From Jaapia argillacea MUCL 33604 (lineage: Eukaryota; Basidiomycota; Agaricomycetes; Jaapiales; Jaapiaceae), in the NCBI GenBank assembly GCA_000697665.1, contig KL197716.1, forward strand, positions 471,211 to 535,210: DNA of 64,000 nt, in the 5' to 3' direction. This document shows positions 1 through 11,007 of this stretch, in pieces; the stretch's first letter is position 1; every line of letters starts with the position of its first letter. A model generated the notes under the pieces. That model did no database searches. It was not told the DNA's origin and worked only from the letters and a program-made list of their open reading frames with translations. Position numbers and translations under genes: made by a program.

Positions 1-110
1 CCCTCCTCACCTTTCCTCCCCTCCTCACCTTTCCCTCCCCTCCTCACCTTTCCCTCCCCTCCTCACCTTTCCCTCCCCTCCTCACCTTTCCCTCCCCTCC
101 TCCTTTTCCC
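1..110. repeat. 19-bp CT-rich minisatellite
   Basis: About five head-to-tail copies of a pyrimidine-only-but-one unit, CTCCTCACCTTTCCCTCCC, run from the window edge to about position 100, then decay into CT-rich sequence. It is not the TTAGGG/CCCTAA telomere repeat. The array may continue beyond the window. Confidence 0.9.
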
Positions 111-1026
111 TATTCCCTATCTCATCCCTCTCCTCTACCTTAATAATCCTCCCTTCCTCCACTTTGATCCATCCTTCCACCCCCTTTTTCCTCTGTCAGC
201 ATCACTAGACCACTCAGTAGCACTCATGTACCCTCATAAATTTCGAAAACAATCGATATATTTATCCTCAGAAATTACAGTCTGTACATGGTCGCACTAA
301 AAACCTATCCAGAAAATATAATACCCTTCCTGCACAGTGTTGAGCAAGGAGGTCTCCCGAAATTCGGTGGGGATAATCCCAAAATGGAAATGACATGATC
401 CAGGTTCGAACACGCAACTCTGAAATTCATCCACGGACTTCCCGCCATTCGTACCATGTCCAGGAGGCAAGAGGGATAGATTTGAGATCAATCAAACAAG
501 TGACCTGGATGGTAGTATCTGGGCTGAATGAGCAGATGAGAGCCGATATGCAAGACATTGGTCACTTTGCCAGTTGATAGTAGCCAAAAGCTGGATCCGT
601 GAAAGTTTACAGTCGGAAATAACTGGAGGTTTCCTTTTGCGGACTGTAATGTTGTTCACGTGGAAGGAACATGGTCTACCAAACTTACGGCGTAACGCCA
701 CTTTCACGTACCGACACAGCGCTGAGGACAGCCCACATAACCTGACAAAATTCAGAGACATGGTGACAGTAAGGTATTTCAGGCCTGAAGCTTTTAACCT
801 CGAGAGCTTCGATATGGATAGCCTCAGGCTGGGAACACTAGGAGGTACATGTGACCCTGGAGTCGCTGTGTGCTCTTGCCGTCTGACCCGGACAGCACAG
901 GCTACACAGCATACTTGGGTTGGGCGCTTCTTTATCGGATACTTCCCCCGAAGCTGTGTGGGGTATTGTCAAGATGAAAAGGCGAATCGATGAAGCTATC
1001 TCTGCCCTCTGCTTGCCTCCACCGTC
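111..1026. other. Intergenic, no gene seen
   Basis: This stretch is CT-rich at first and then of ordinary composition. The short open frames on both strands overlap one another and show no recognisable protein. It presumably holds the promoter of the RS-rich gene that starts at 1027. Confidence 0.5.
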
Positions 1027-3537
1027 ATGGGCAATCAGTACTCTGTCGTTCGAGAGGAACTGGAGGAGCAGGAGTACAGACGACTCCAAGAAGATGTCGA
1101 ACTGGCTCAGCAAAGGATTGGTAGGGACGTCGAAGCTAGATATCATGTCCCGCCCGGTGCCAGGTATGCACAACCACTTCTAAACGGCGGGCAAGGCTCC
1201 AGCGGTGCCTTCAACCCCATTACGGGTGTTTACCAAGGCGATCATCGAAGCGCACCACCACCGTATGAATCTCCTCGCGTCGGTGTGTATACACCTTTTG
1301 TAATTCGATGAGTTCACTCACCAAACAAATCAAAGTCAAGTCGGCATGGAGAACGACAGCAGTTGTCAATCCACACGATGAATCTCCTCGCGTCGGTGTG
1401 TATACGTCTTTTGGAAGTCAATGAGTTCGCTCACCAAACAAATATAAGTCAATGCGCCGGCATGGAGAGCTACAGCAGCTGTCAATCCTCATGTTGAATC
1501 TTCTTCGGGCTCAACCGAGCGATTGGCTTCTGCCTGGTATCGGCCGCCCGTAATTCAGACCACAATCGTCCCTACTCAACCTCAAAGCCCATACTATCCG
1601 TCGCTGAGTTCATCTTGGGTCGAGATCATTCCACCTCCTCCGTGTACTATCCCAATTCAGACACCGCAGCAACCCGTACGTGTCTCCAAACGATATCCTT
1701 TCCCATTTGTCGGTTTGTCTTCCATGCACTAACGATTCCGCACCGTCATAGGCTATACACCAACCACCAACGATTGTGTCCGATCTCCCGACACCTATCA
1801 TAGTGCAACCTCCTCCCCAGCCAACTGTTATCATACAACAGCCTCAACAACCTGGGCCTCATACTGTTGAAGTCCAGCCTCCCCTTCAACCAACCACCCC
1901 GTCAAACGAAGAACTGCCACACATTCCACCTCACCCATCTTCAGCTGGAACGCTCAATTCCTCCTACGATTCCACCTGTTTACGCCCATCAATCTCAGTC
2001 CCTTCTTTCGAACTCGATCTTGGGTTAGACTTTTCTTGCGAAGCGGATTGGTTCGCGGGTGACGATATGAGCATGATCCCCACTGTCGTCTTTGCCCGAT
2101 CTCATTCTCGAAGCCCTTCGATCGCCAGTTCGACCTCACGTCCTTCTCGGAATCTTTCTCCTCGAAGGCGATCACCCAGTAGAACATCTCGCTCGCCCTC
2201 TCCTGTACTGAGAGCCCACAGCCCTTCTCGACGCCGTTCTACTCCTCAAACCCATAGCAGGAGGTCTCGCTCACAGTCTCCTGCAGTCGCAGTTCTCGGT
2301 TATCGTCGAGATAGCTCTCGTCGAAGTTATTCTTCTCATAGCTATGATCGGAGACGAAGATATTATACGCCACCTCCTGCGTCTAGCGTGCCAAGCCCTT
2401 CTCGAGGTCGGTCTCCCGTTCGCCACTACCGACCCAGTTCGCATTCTCCATCTCCTGTCCCGAGCGCCGTCCCTGTCATCCGCTCACACTCCCGTTCTCG
2501 TTCCACAGTATCACATTCGAGACCTAGGCGAACCAGATGTGGCAAGAGCAGATGCTCCTCCTGGGTATCGATATCTAGACGTCGGCACTCTCGACCGAAA
2601 TCGCCTGAATGGGCGACATATATTTCTGAGTTGGAACGCAAGTTGGTTGAACGGGAAAGAAGAGCTAGCGATAGGGAGGCGCCCATGTCACGGAGATCGG
2701 AACCCAGAGCCGGACCCCCACTTGAAGCGCAGAAGGCGTTCAATCGATATCGAAACTTACCTGACGCAGCAGGATTGAGGATCGCAAACATTGATATCTC
2801 GCATCACCCGTCTTGGAAGCCTGCTTGGACGGTTTTCCCCCTGAAAGTGTTTCGGGGCTGTGATTACCAGTTCTTGAAAGTTGGTTGCGACTGGGATGAT
2901 GCGGATTTACTGAGGGAGCTCAGTCGGAAATACGATAGTTTGAGGACTATATGGAGGAAGTGGTTTTCGTTCAAAAGCGTGGGGTGAGTTTAGGGATACA
3001 TCCTCCGGTGACTTGTTTTCGTGCTGAGCTCTCCTTGTGTTCTAGCTCAATCACCGTGGTTCTGGTTCGTTTCCTTGATCCTTTCCTCCCCCGGTCTGAT
3101 TATTTGACTCATTGTTGTCACATAGTCCGATCATTCGTTTATATACCCTCAACGTCTTGGTCCAGCACGAGTTAGTCCCTCAAAGAACATGAGACTGCGA
3201 TGGTTCCTCAATCATCCCAACTCAATGAAAGGCCGCTACGAGTTTATGCAAGTCCTCACAGCTCGCCCCGATCTTGGAATAGAGTTCGTAGAGCGTTGGC
3301 AGGCCTCGAGGATCGCCATCGCTGTAATAACTCCTGTAGCAATGTCGTTGTTGTTTGCCTTGCTATGGGCCCATTTCAAAGGAGACGTGTCTGGTGCCTT
3401 CACAATCAGCGGTGCGTCTCTATCCTTGTGCGCTGCCACGACGGTTGCTGATGATACACCAACTTGAAGGGTATATGACTTCAGCGTATTCAGTTTGTCT
3501 TGTGTTGGTCGGGCTGTTGAACCTGGTGGAATTCTAA
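1027..3537 (+). CDS. RS/proline-rich protein with C-terminal membrane segments
   Basis: Split gene, predicted about 696 residues. Exons that keep frame are 1027-1282, 1363-1395, 1479-1675, 1752-2983, 3046-3064, 3126-3411 and 3470-3537. The start MGNQYS fits an N-myristoylation signal. A charged helix (residues 8-35) is followed by proline/tyrosine-rich sequence (PPPYESPR, PPPPCTIPI) and then a long arginine-serine stretch (roughly residues 270-450, many RSRSP-type repeats) as in SR proteins. The C-terminal part has a conserved globular piece (around WTVFPLKVFRGCDYQFLKV) and ends in two hydrophobic segments, one starting near SRIAIAVITPVAMSLLFALL and one near SVCLVLVGLLNL. This end resembles a family of uncharacterised basidiomycete membrane-anchored proteins. 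RS content plus membrane anchoring is unusual; a role in splicing should not be assumed. Exon borders are my reading of GT/AG sites. Confidence 0.7.
1267..1495 (+). repeat. Tandem duplication of an exon-intron unit
   Basis: Two adjacent copies (1267-1379 and 1380-1495) share the start GAATCTCCTCGCGTCGGTGT, the intron body and the end GTCAATCC. A third, partial match begins at 1496 (GAATCTTCTTCGGG). Each copy holds the end of one exon, a complete intron of about 80 nt and the start of the next exon, so the duplication creates the 33-nt exon 1363-1395 without breaking the frame. Confidence 0.75.
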
Positions 3538-3599
3538 GGTGATAAACTTCTTATGTTTACGTCTCATGTACAATCGCAACTCAGTGGAAGCTGCGGGTT

Positions 3600-5480
3600 C
3601 GACGATTACGAGGGACAGATGGTGAACGAACGACCTCCATGAACGGCAGCGAACGGGATGTCATTATCATGACCCCCTCCAGTCCCTACCAGCCACCCAA
3701 TGACTCTCGACATTGAGAACACCCTCCGAAGCATGGTACGATCACCTAGTCGAGTCAACACGCCATGGTCGTCACGAACCGAGCCGCGCGGTAGGTCCTT
3801 AGCACGTGCATGATAAGAATCCAATGTCGGTGAGGCATCGGTACACCACCTTTGGAGAGGATGTCGACAAACACTGTCATATGAGAGTTGGTGTTAAAAA
3901 CCGGACAAATGTCCTGCCACCGTGCATCACGCCGATACTTAAGAGTTAACATACGCAACACGACAGTCAATTGGAAATAGAAAGAGCAAACGAGGTCAGT
4001 GCTTGCGCCACTGGTTTCGATCTCCCAATCAATGAAGGCACCGGCGAAACCTACACATAGCTCCTGCATCGAAGGGAGGACCACTGGGGGGAACAGGGTG
4101 TCGTTAGTGAGAGGTGAGGTACCAGGTACTTGGGAGATTTTCGTTGGACAAGCGAAAAGCGGAACGCCAAAGGGGGGTATGCCATATACTGAACCAAACT
4201 GAAGGTGGCAAGTAGTGAGTACTGGGATACCGGGGTCCAAGTCATATCAATATTAACATGCACCGATTCTTTCCCCGGCCCCACCAACATCTGCGAATCT
4301 CGTTCCTGGAAAGAAGGCGGAGCAGTCAGGGTCGATGTAGAACATCTCAGCAATGAGCCAATTCGACGGATTTGCGTTCGGGCGATGAGCGGAAAGCATA
4401 GATTCATTAGAGTGAGAAGAAAGGGATACTTAGGCATTTCCACGAAATGAGCGGAAAAGACTAAATTGAAGGGAGAAGTCAAAAAATATGTCCGATTAAC
4501 TCCATGGAAGCAGAGAAGGCCCAACTTACTTACCGATGTCGACCCCGAAACGTACAATCAGGAGGGAATAATTCCGAAGTTCGAAGTCTGGGGTTGACAG
4601 AGACCGAGCGCCGCCAACACTCAACTTGTCCCCTAAATCGACCACAAATAAATAGTTGGAGGGTCAGTAACATTGAGCTCCGCTTGCGAATTGGGTGAAT
4701 CGCCTGAACAATGCCCGAGGATCCGGGAGTCAAGATAATGGTTGCGCAAAATTCCTGGAAAGATAATGTCTTCAACTTCCGCGGTCATTACTATACTCGC
4801 ACTGGTCGAGCTCAGAACCGCACACCTGGGACCTTTTGAGTGGTCACTGGCTTGGTGATCATTGGGCCCACGGAGACGACGGAAAGGGGTAATAGAGTAC
4901 TCCAGCATCAGAGTGTAGTCGAATCTGTTTGAGCAGTCTTCGACACCATAAGGGAGTGAGAGAGTCAAAGTGACCATGAGAACACCTAATGCCATGGCAT
5001 AGTGGTGTTACAGAGTGCGCAGAATCGCATGTTGGGCAAGATGGCAGATCACAGACGGCTTGGGTGGGGTATCCTCCTGCCCAACGGGGAGACACCACGA
5101 AAGGTAGACGCCGGAGTACGGATGAATGCCTTGGTGTTTCGCTTGTAGTTGTGTTCGTGAGAATTGACAGGCGACAGAAACTTCCACAGTAGTCTGGGAC
5201 AGCTTCCAGTGCGAGTGGGAGGTCCAAGGTTCAGTTTCGACTCCATGATGCATCGTTCATACGGCGTGGGCAGAGCCACGTGAAACCTGACCAACCCAGG
5301 TATTGGGCGACTTGCGCAACATGGGTGAGACGACAGTTGTCGGGGAGGATTCGGTAAGTTGAACGAGATGGTTATCCGCGCTAAGAAGGCTGAAGAGGTT
5401 GGGCGTCGGGGACGAGGCTTAGTCTCCCCTGGCACACCGTTACCCGCGATCTCTGTTTTCAGGAGGAGGATGGTCACTTA
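3600..5480 (-). other. Weak minus-strand coding potential, unrecognised
   Basis: Several minus-strand open frames follow one another (for example 3755-4240, 4051-4557, 4633-4995 and 5049-5477). Possible hydrophobic stretches occur (ALGVLMVTLTLSL near 4960; LCVGFAGAF and CSFYFQLTVVLRMLTL near 3970-4060). They could be exons of a small multi-pass membrane protein, or of a decayed copy of one. I could not chain them into one convincing reading with clear splice sites, and I recognise no family. The plus-strand frames here look like shadows. Confidence 0.3.
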
Positions 5481-5952
5481 TGATACGGGCGAGGCTGGAA
5501 AGACCAGATGGAAGTAGATATTCAAACTTGAAGTCAGTGGACAGTTTGCGAGAAAGACTAAAGTTCGAAGAAGTTACCGCATACCGTTCAACTTAAAGTT
5601 TGTTTTTGTGGAGTTGTTTGGCAGAGTGAAAAAGCACTTGTGAGAACAGGATACCCAACGGCGGCGACGCAGACGAGGACTCGGACGCGACGAAAAGTTG
5701 GACAGTGGCGACGTCCACACCCAAGACATGCCTTCAAGCCGTAGAACTTGAAATCGGGCGGAAACTTCAGATCGTGGCATTGTTTCAACTTCGCTGTCAC
5801 GAAGACCCCAACAACCACCCTCAACTTGAACCAACTGTTCACCAGTTCGCTGGCCACGCCAATTGCCACGTCCAACTCCATTTGAGTGTGCAACTTCGAC
5901 AAGCGCCTGAATCCAGACAAGTTCAGGTGTTACGCATGTGGTTCATAGAATC

Positions 5953-7898
5953 TCATTCAGGATCGCTCTCCTGTTCCTCACTGTCCTCTTCTTCTGCCTC
6001 CTCATCCTCCTCCTGTCCTTCTTCCGTCTCAGTCGCGGGCAGACTCCTCTTATCACCATTCCACATCATTTCCCTCACGAGCAAATCCCTCTTCCGCCGT
6101 TCTAACAACCTCCTCAACCCTTCCACCATCTCGTCCTTCGTACCTCCCACAATGACACCTCCATTATACTTTGCATGTTCAGCCAGATTCCGTTTGAGAG
6201 CTGAGGTGGAAAGTTCCGAGCAGGCATGAGGTGAGGTGATAAGTGGGGAGCGGGGGTCGATTAGGTATTGAGTGTGCATATCTTGGTGAGGACAATTCAT
6301 CAGAAACCGGAAGGACGAGAGTAAAGGTAAATTGTGATACTAACTTTCGATGTAGTCGGCGCAGCGGTACGGGAGTATGATATCGATTTCTCGGTCTTCG
6401 TCGTTGATAGTTTTGGCGAAACGACGAAGGCCTTGCATCCCGATACAAGTATCAAGGATATTCAGCTTGCAGAGTTTTGAGAGAAGCAACAATGCGGGTA
6501 CCGCGTCATTGTCGATACATGGGTTTTCACTTATTGAGAGGTCTTTCAACGTTCGACGCAGGCTGACTAGGTGGAATATCCTGTAGGTTGTGACGAAAGT
6601 GAGTTCGGGACACTTGGATAAAAGAAAAGTTTGGGAAAGGGAAGAAATAAACGGACGCTTCGTTGCCGATTGTTGTGTTGTCGAGGCAGAGTTGGGAGAG
6701 CCTGGGCAAGTGGTGGAGGTGGATAAGATCGAGATCTTTCATTGGGGTGTCGCAAAGCTTGATCTCGGTAACGAAACGAAAGCTGTTTGGCATTGATAAA
6801 ACTGGCAGTTTTAGAAGTTAGATCATCGTGGTCACAGCAAAAAGTGGTACACCGACCTTTGAGAAGGTCAAGACCGAACATATTCAGTCCGCCTTCCTGC
6901 TGGACCGACTTGGTGAGGTCAAGTTGTGAGACCCTTGAAGCGCGGAAGAGTGGGAGGATCCGGCAATCCAGGATCCCTGCCCTCACAGGGTATATGCGCA
7001 CGGGAACTAAGGTGTGAGCAAGGAGAGGAACAAACCTTGTTTGGTAAGACGATCAACAAAGCCTTGGTGAGTGAGATTGGGAAGGCCGAGCAAGCTTTCC
7101 TTGATCCTGATTCCGGGGAGCATGGAGTCTATACTTGAAACGAGGACATGAAGACTACGAGGTGTGTCGTTGCCGATTTCAGGACCATGAAGATATTCTG
7201 GAGCGAGATGAAATCTCAGCAGGAGTACGAGGGGCGGTTCAAAGATTCGAGAAACCTTCCAGTGACTTGAGACGAGAGTCCACAGAGACAGCCTGTTTGA
7301 TATACTCGGAAGGGCCAGCGAAAGGAGTGACACAGGTACGTTCTTCAGAGCTTCCACGGGACGAGGACGAATCATAGCCAGATTTCGCAAAGATGGGAGG
7401 ATCACCAGGGTCGCTGAAATCGAATGACGCGACGTTGACAGAGACAGAGGATCGTCCACGCTTGACTGGAGCGACGATATCAGTGAACGATTCTCGTTGG
7501 TCGTTGAAAGGGAGTTTGCGCTTTTTGGATTTGGCTTGGTGGAGAGTTGCTTGATGACCGTCCATAATCGAGGGATACTTCGAGCGAGATATTAAGGCCG
7601 CTTCTGGGGCGAGAGACGCGTTTGTGATTGGTTTCTTCCTTGCTCGTCCAGGTGGGTATTGGAATGGGTTTTGCTTCCGAACGACGCGATCTTTACGCGA
7701 TTGGAGTAGGTCAAGCATACCGTCCTCGTTCGCATAGTTGCATAGCATGTCAGCGAAAGATGAGATTTGGATGTCTTCACGAGAAAACGCGAAGCCATCG
7801 AATCGATCGAGGAGAGTTTCGAAGTACGAGTCGGCAGATACTTCAGGACAGTAACAGGGGTTTTCATAGTCTACGAGGGGTAATTGATAGTTGGGCAT
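5953..7898 (-). CDS. Leucine-rich-repeat (RNI-like) protein
   Basis: Split minus-strand gene starting [17 protein letters not shown] at 7898. Exon 1 (about 220 codons) is polar and low in complexity, with basic patches ([15 protein letters not shown]) that could act as nuclear localisation signals. Later exons join in frame: one runs from [11 protein letters not shown] to DRLTKQ, another from [11 protein letters not shown] to FGLDLLK. They read as leucine-rich repeats ([50 protein letters not shown]), as in ribonuclease-inhibitor-like proteins. The last exon has a conserved-looking helical piece ([19 protein letters not shown]) and ends in a strongly acidic tail ([19 protein letters not shown]). 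The likely role is protein-protein binding; no partner can be named. It sits just upstream of, and divergent from, the first BTB array. Confidence 0.7.
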
Positions 7899-8599
7899 CT
7901 TGAAAACAGGTCAAAGCTTGAAGTTAGAGGTAGCCTGAAGGAACTGGAGAATGGGAACAGTGTTCTGCCCAGGAATGCGACGAAGGCCGCACAAGCTGAT
8001 ATAGTTTGGCGTTGTTGTGCAACACCTTCAGGAATAAACACAAGCAAATACCCTGGCTGGTGGCTGGTGGCAGGTCGGTCCAACAAACTTCAATCATCTC
8101 GTCTCAATCTGAAAGCAGTGCATTATTCCGGTTCAATGTCCCAAACGTTAAGTGTTGGGCTCTTCGCTTGTCCACCAGTGCAGACCAGCTGAGACCAGTG
8201 CCCACTTTTCCCAAGAGAGGCGCGGTTCTTCCCTGAGTTCTCATCGCTGAACCTTTTTATCTCCATTGCCTCCAGTGGGTCCAGTCAGGCAGTTCCATCA
8301 GACGACCACGTCCCCACGGGCATCCTCTTTCTCTCTCACCGTCGCCACCTTCGCTGATGCTTGATTGAATCCCCAACAACGCCCCTGCCTCTTATTCTCA
8401 TTCTGTCACTTCTGTGTATGCTCTCAGGCTCTGCGCGGCGATCTGTCGTCGTCAAGCAACTATTTAGGGCAGGTAAGTACAGGACATAATTAACAACGGC
8501 AGTGCTAGGTGAGCTATGACGACTTCCTTCTGGCCGTAGATAAAGGAGGGAAATGTCGATTCAAGCCCTCAGCTAATCGAGCCTGAGGGATCCTCCGAC
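7899..8599. promoter_or_regulatory. Divergent intergenic region, LRR gene / BTB gene A
   Basis: No gene is seen. It holds the promoters of both flanking genes. The motif GATATAGTTTGGCGTTGTTG (7998-8017) recurs upstream of BTB genes B, C and E. From about 8240 onward the sequence is duplicated upstream of BTB gene C (see the 8240-8760 entry). Confidence 0.5.
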
Positions 8600-8760
8600 A
8601 TGCAGTCAAAGGTCCTTCAAGCACTCTTGTTCCCGTCCCCAAAGCTACGCGAACGCCAACTCTTTGCCGGTGAGCGACCATGTCCATTAGGTACGGTTAT
8701 CGTAGAGTCACTGTACTGAGATACACGTTCAAAGCTTTCGGAGACAGGATCCCCTCCCCT
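8240..8760 (+). repeat. Duplicated 5' flank, copy 1 (BTB gene A)
   Basis: The promoter, the first exon and the first intron of gene A match 13340-13830 upstream of gene C with small indels. Shared blocks include CCAGTGGGTCCA, GGCAGTTCCATCAGA, GCTTGATTGAATCCCCAACA (T for C in the other copy), CTGCGCGGCGATCT and GTGCTAGGTGAGCTATGAC. This shows that A and C derive from one duplication that included regulatory DNA. Confidence 0.85.
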
Positions 8761-10234
8761 CCCTCTCCCCAGAATGACGTCGCTGGTCCACAGAACGCTG
8801 TTAATCTGACTGTAGATCTCCCTCGATGTTCCTCTTCTGGATCCAAGGTCGAGATTGAACTTGCGAATACTCAGGATTCGATGCCCCCGCAGGACGAACC
8901 CACGGGCGCTCAGAGTTCGTCGACGTCGACGGCCGATCCCGTCGCCCTTTTCTCTGATTTAGGCGCCACACCCACACCCACACCCATTCACGATTCCCTC
9001 CCATCTCCCTCGCCCACCAGACAAGACACTCCAATTCTTGTAGATCAAAGCGATGTGATTCCAAGTGAGTCCCTTGAAGGGTCACGACCGGCATCCCCTG
9101 TTCTCCACCGCCATTTCTCGGAAGGGCATAATGGGCGAGTTTTCCTCCTCGTGCGTTCCTTTTCGTTGCACATACAATACGGAACTGAACCATCTGCTAT
9201 TCAGGTTGAGAAAACTCTTTTCTCCCTACCTCCCTCAATCTTTCAACATTCAGATTATTTCAAAGATATAGTCGCCAAACTCGGGCCATCTTCAGAATCC
9301 GACCCATTTTTTCTCCGTGATGTCAAAGCCTCCGAGTTTAGGTTCTTCCTTGGGGCTCTGTTTCCTCTGTGAGCATCACATCTTCTCCGATTGCGTTATC
9401 ATCTGACTTGGTTTCCTTAGGCAATTTAACCCATGCGAGGCGACCACTCCCGCAGAATGGGCCTCGGTCCTAGATCTTGCCACCAAATTGTCGTGTAAAT
9501 CTGTCTGTGATGCCGCAATCCATAAACTCGCAACGTTGGTAACATCACCTGTGGACAAACTTATTCTAGCACGCGAGTATGGCATATCGAAGTGGTTAGA
9601 CGAGGCATATGTCACTCTTTGTCGGCGCCCTGAAGCACTGTCCATGGAGGAGGCTGAGAGATTGGGTACGGAGGACGCAACATTAATCTCGCAGAAGAGA
9701 GAGGAAGTTAGACTCTGGCCGACGTTGAGGGATCCGCGGAAAATCGCTGCTACCGTTCGAAACAGTCGCCGACGATCGTCCCGAACGAGAGGTGGCTTTG
9801 ATGCTATCTTTCTCGACGAAGTCGATGATTGGGATCCGAGATTCATATCACCGGAAAGCGAAGCTCCAGGTGTATGCGCGTCGTATACCAATTTGTTCGC
9901 TCTCCGTCACGCGGACACCAGCAGTGCACCTGGTAAGTTAGCTCTGAAGTGCATACATGGCGGCAGCTGACACCTTTCCCTTGCAGTCAACTCTGGATCC
10001 CATACGATGGTGCCTGGCCCTTCCATGTCACGGCGTAGAACATCCGGAGTCAAGCAACGACGAGTTGTGTCTGCCCCTCAGATGACGAAGAAAGTGGTGG
10101 ATTCTGACCCACCATGTGATCCGGACAAGGCTTTTGCTTATATGGGAAGTGAAATGACTGGGTATATCCCTGCAGGAGCATCTCGTCGTTTAGGGCGCAG
10201 GTTCTCGGAGGGTGTGTGTGGTCCAAAGACGTGA
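8600..10234 (+). CDS. BTB-domain protein A
   Basis: Split gene. The start at 8600 gives MQSKVLQALLFPSP and matches the start of the sister copy C. Exon 2 (GDRIPSPPSP...) is disordered and serine/proline-rich. The BTB core begins at VEKTLFSLPPSIFQHSDYF (from about 9205) and runs to FFLGALFP; an intron separates it from the helical BACK-like exon (AEWASVLDLATKL, SPVDKLILAREYGISKWL, ALSMEEAERLG). A last exon after about 9988 holds a basic stretch and YMGSEMTGYIPAGASRR. The family motif is FxR(D/N)SxxF...SSESNP...FxxFLxxLxP in exon 3 and EEWxSxLxLATxW in exon 4. BTB domains mediate dimerisation and often recruit Cullin-3. Whether this one does cannot be told from the sequence. Intact as far as can be read. 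Confidence 0.75.
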
Positions 10235-11007
10235 ATTTTAGTTTGTGTGGCTGACCTTCGTTACTTTGCATAGGTGTTTAGTTCACAATAGGCGAATGAT
10301 TGTCGAGACTGTTTCCATTGATTCCTTTCTTTTCCACCGGTATGTCGGGATTTGACCATCGGTTGTTTGTATCAAATAATCTTGTACTATGTTGACTCGT
10401 TTCCAACCTGCTCGTGTCGGACACTGACACCTTGGTGCTTCCTTTCCCTCTCTCGCCTTGAAATATATTTATGCCACAGATACATACCACAAAGGACTCA
10501 CCACTACGCCGAAGAATCGCGAGCGGACCAATGGCGAGGTCGGATATAATTTGGCCTTGTTGTGCCAGCCACTTCGGAGGCAAACGCAACCAAATTCCTG
10601 GTGTCGATTATTGCACCTGAACATGGTGATCTTCGTCTTCCTTCACCCATTCCTCCTGTCGGAATTTTCAAATACCATATTGTCGAACTCTTGATGGCAC
10701 GAAGTTCTCTGAGACTCGTGGAAGCTGCAAGTCCATTACCTCGAGATTCATCCTACGATCGTTACCCTGGCAACCTGCTGTGCATTTATGCTTCAGCCAA
10801 GATACAATCGTGCAGAGAGTACTAGAAACCACTCCCTCCTCGTTGTGCCCTCCTCAAAATGATCTGCGTGGCGTCGATCAAAACGTTGTCAGGCAACTGG
10901 ACTTTGTCGACGGCGAAGGCAACAATTGTTTCTTTAATTGTACATAAAGGGCCGTGGTTCGATTGAAGGAGTCTTCAGGCTTCTGTGAGCTCGGTCAATG
11001 GCTTAGG
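10235..11007. other. Intergenic between BTB genes A and B
   Basis: No convincing gene. A CCAAT box (about 10529) followed by GGATATAATTTGGCCTTGTT (10542-10561) belongs to the motif shared by several BTB genes. A short frame at 10562-10825 has no recognisable relative and is taken as noise. Confidence 0.5.

Noticed and set aside
1-110. Terminal repeat as a telomere
   Set aside because: The unit is 19 bp of CTCCTCACCTTTCCC type, not TTAGGG/CCCTAA, and there is no subtelomeric helicase gene nearby.
395-425. GGTTCGAAC resembling a tRNA B box
   Set aside because: The flanking bases (CCAG/ACGC) cannot form the T-stem on either strand and no A box or anticodon arm is found at the right distance.
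7239-7898. Stand-alone 219-residue protein
   Set aside because: A donor at the LKSLEG codons and an acceptor about 50 bases on join it in frame to the leucine-rich-repeat exons; the stop lies in the intron.
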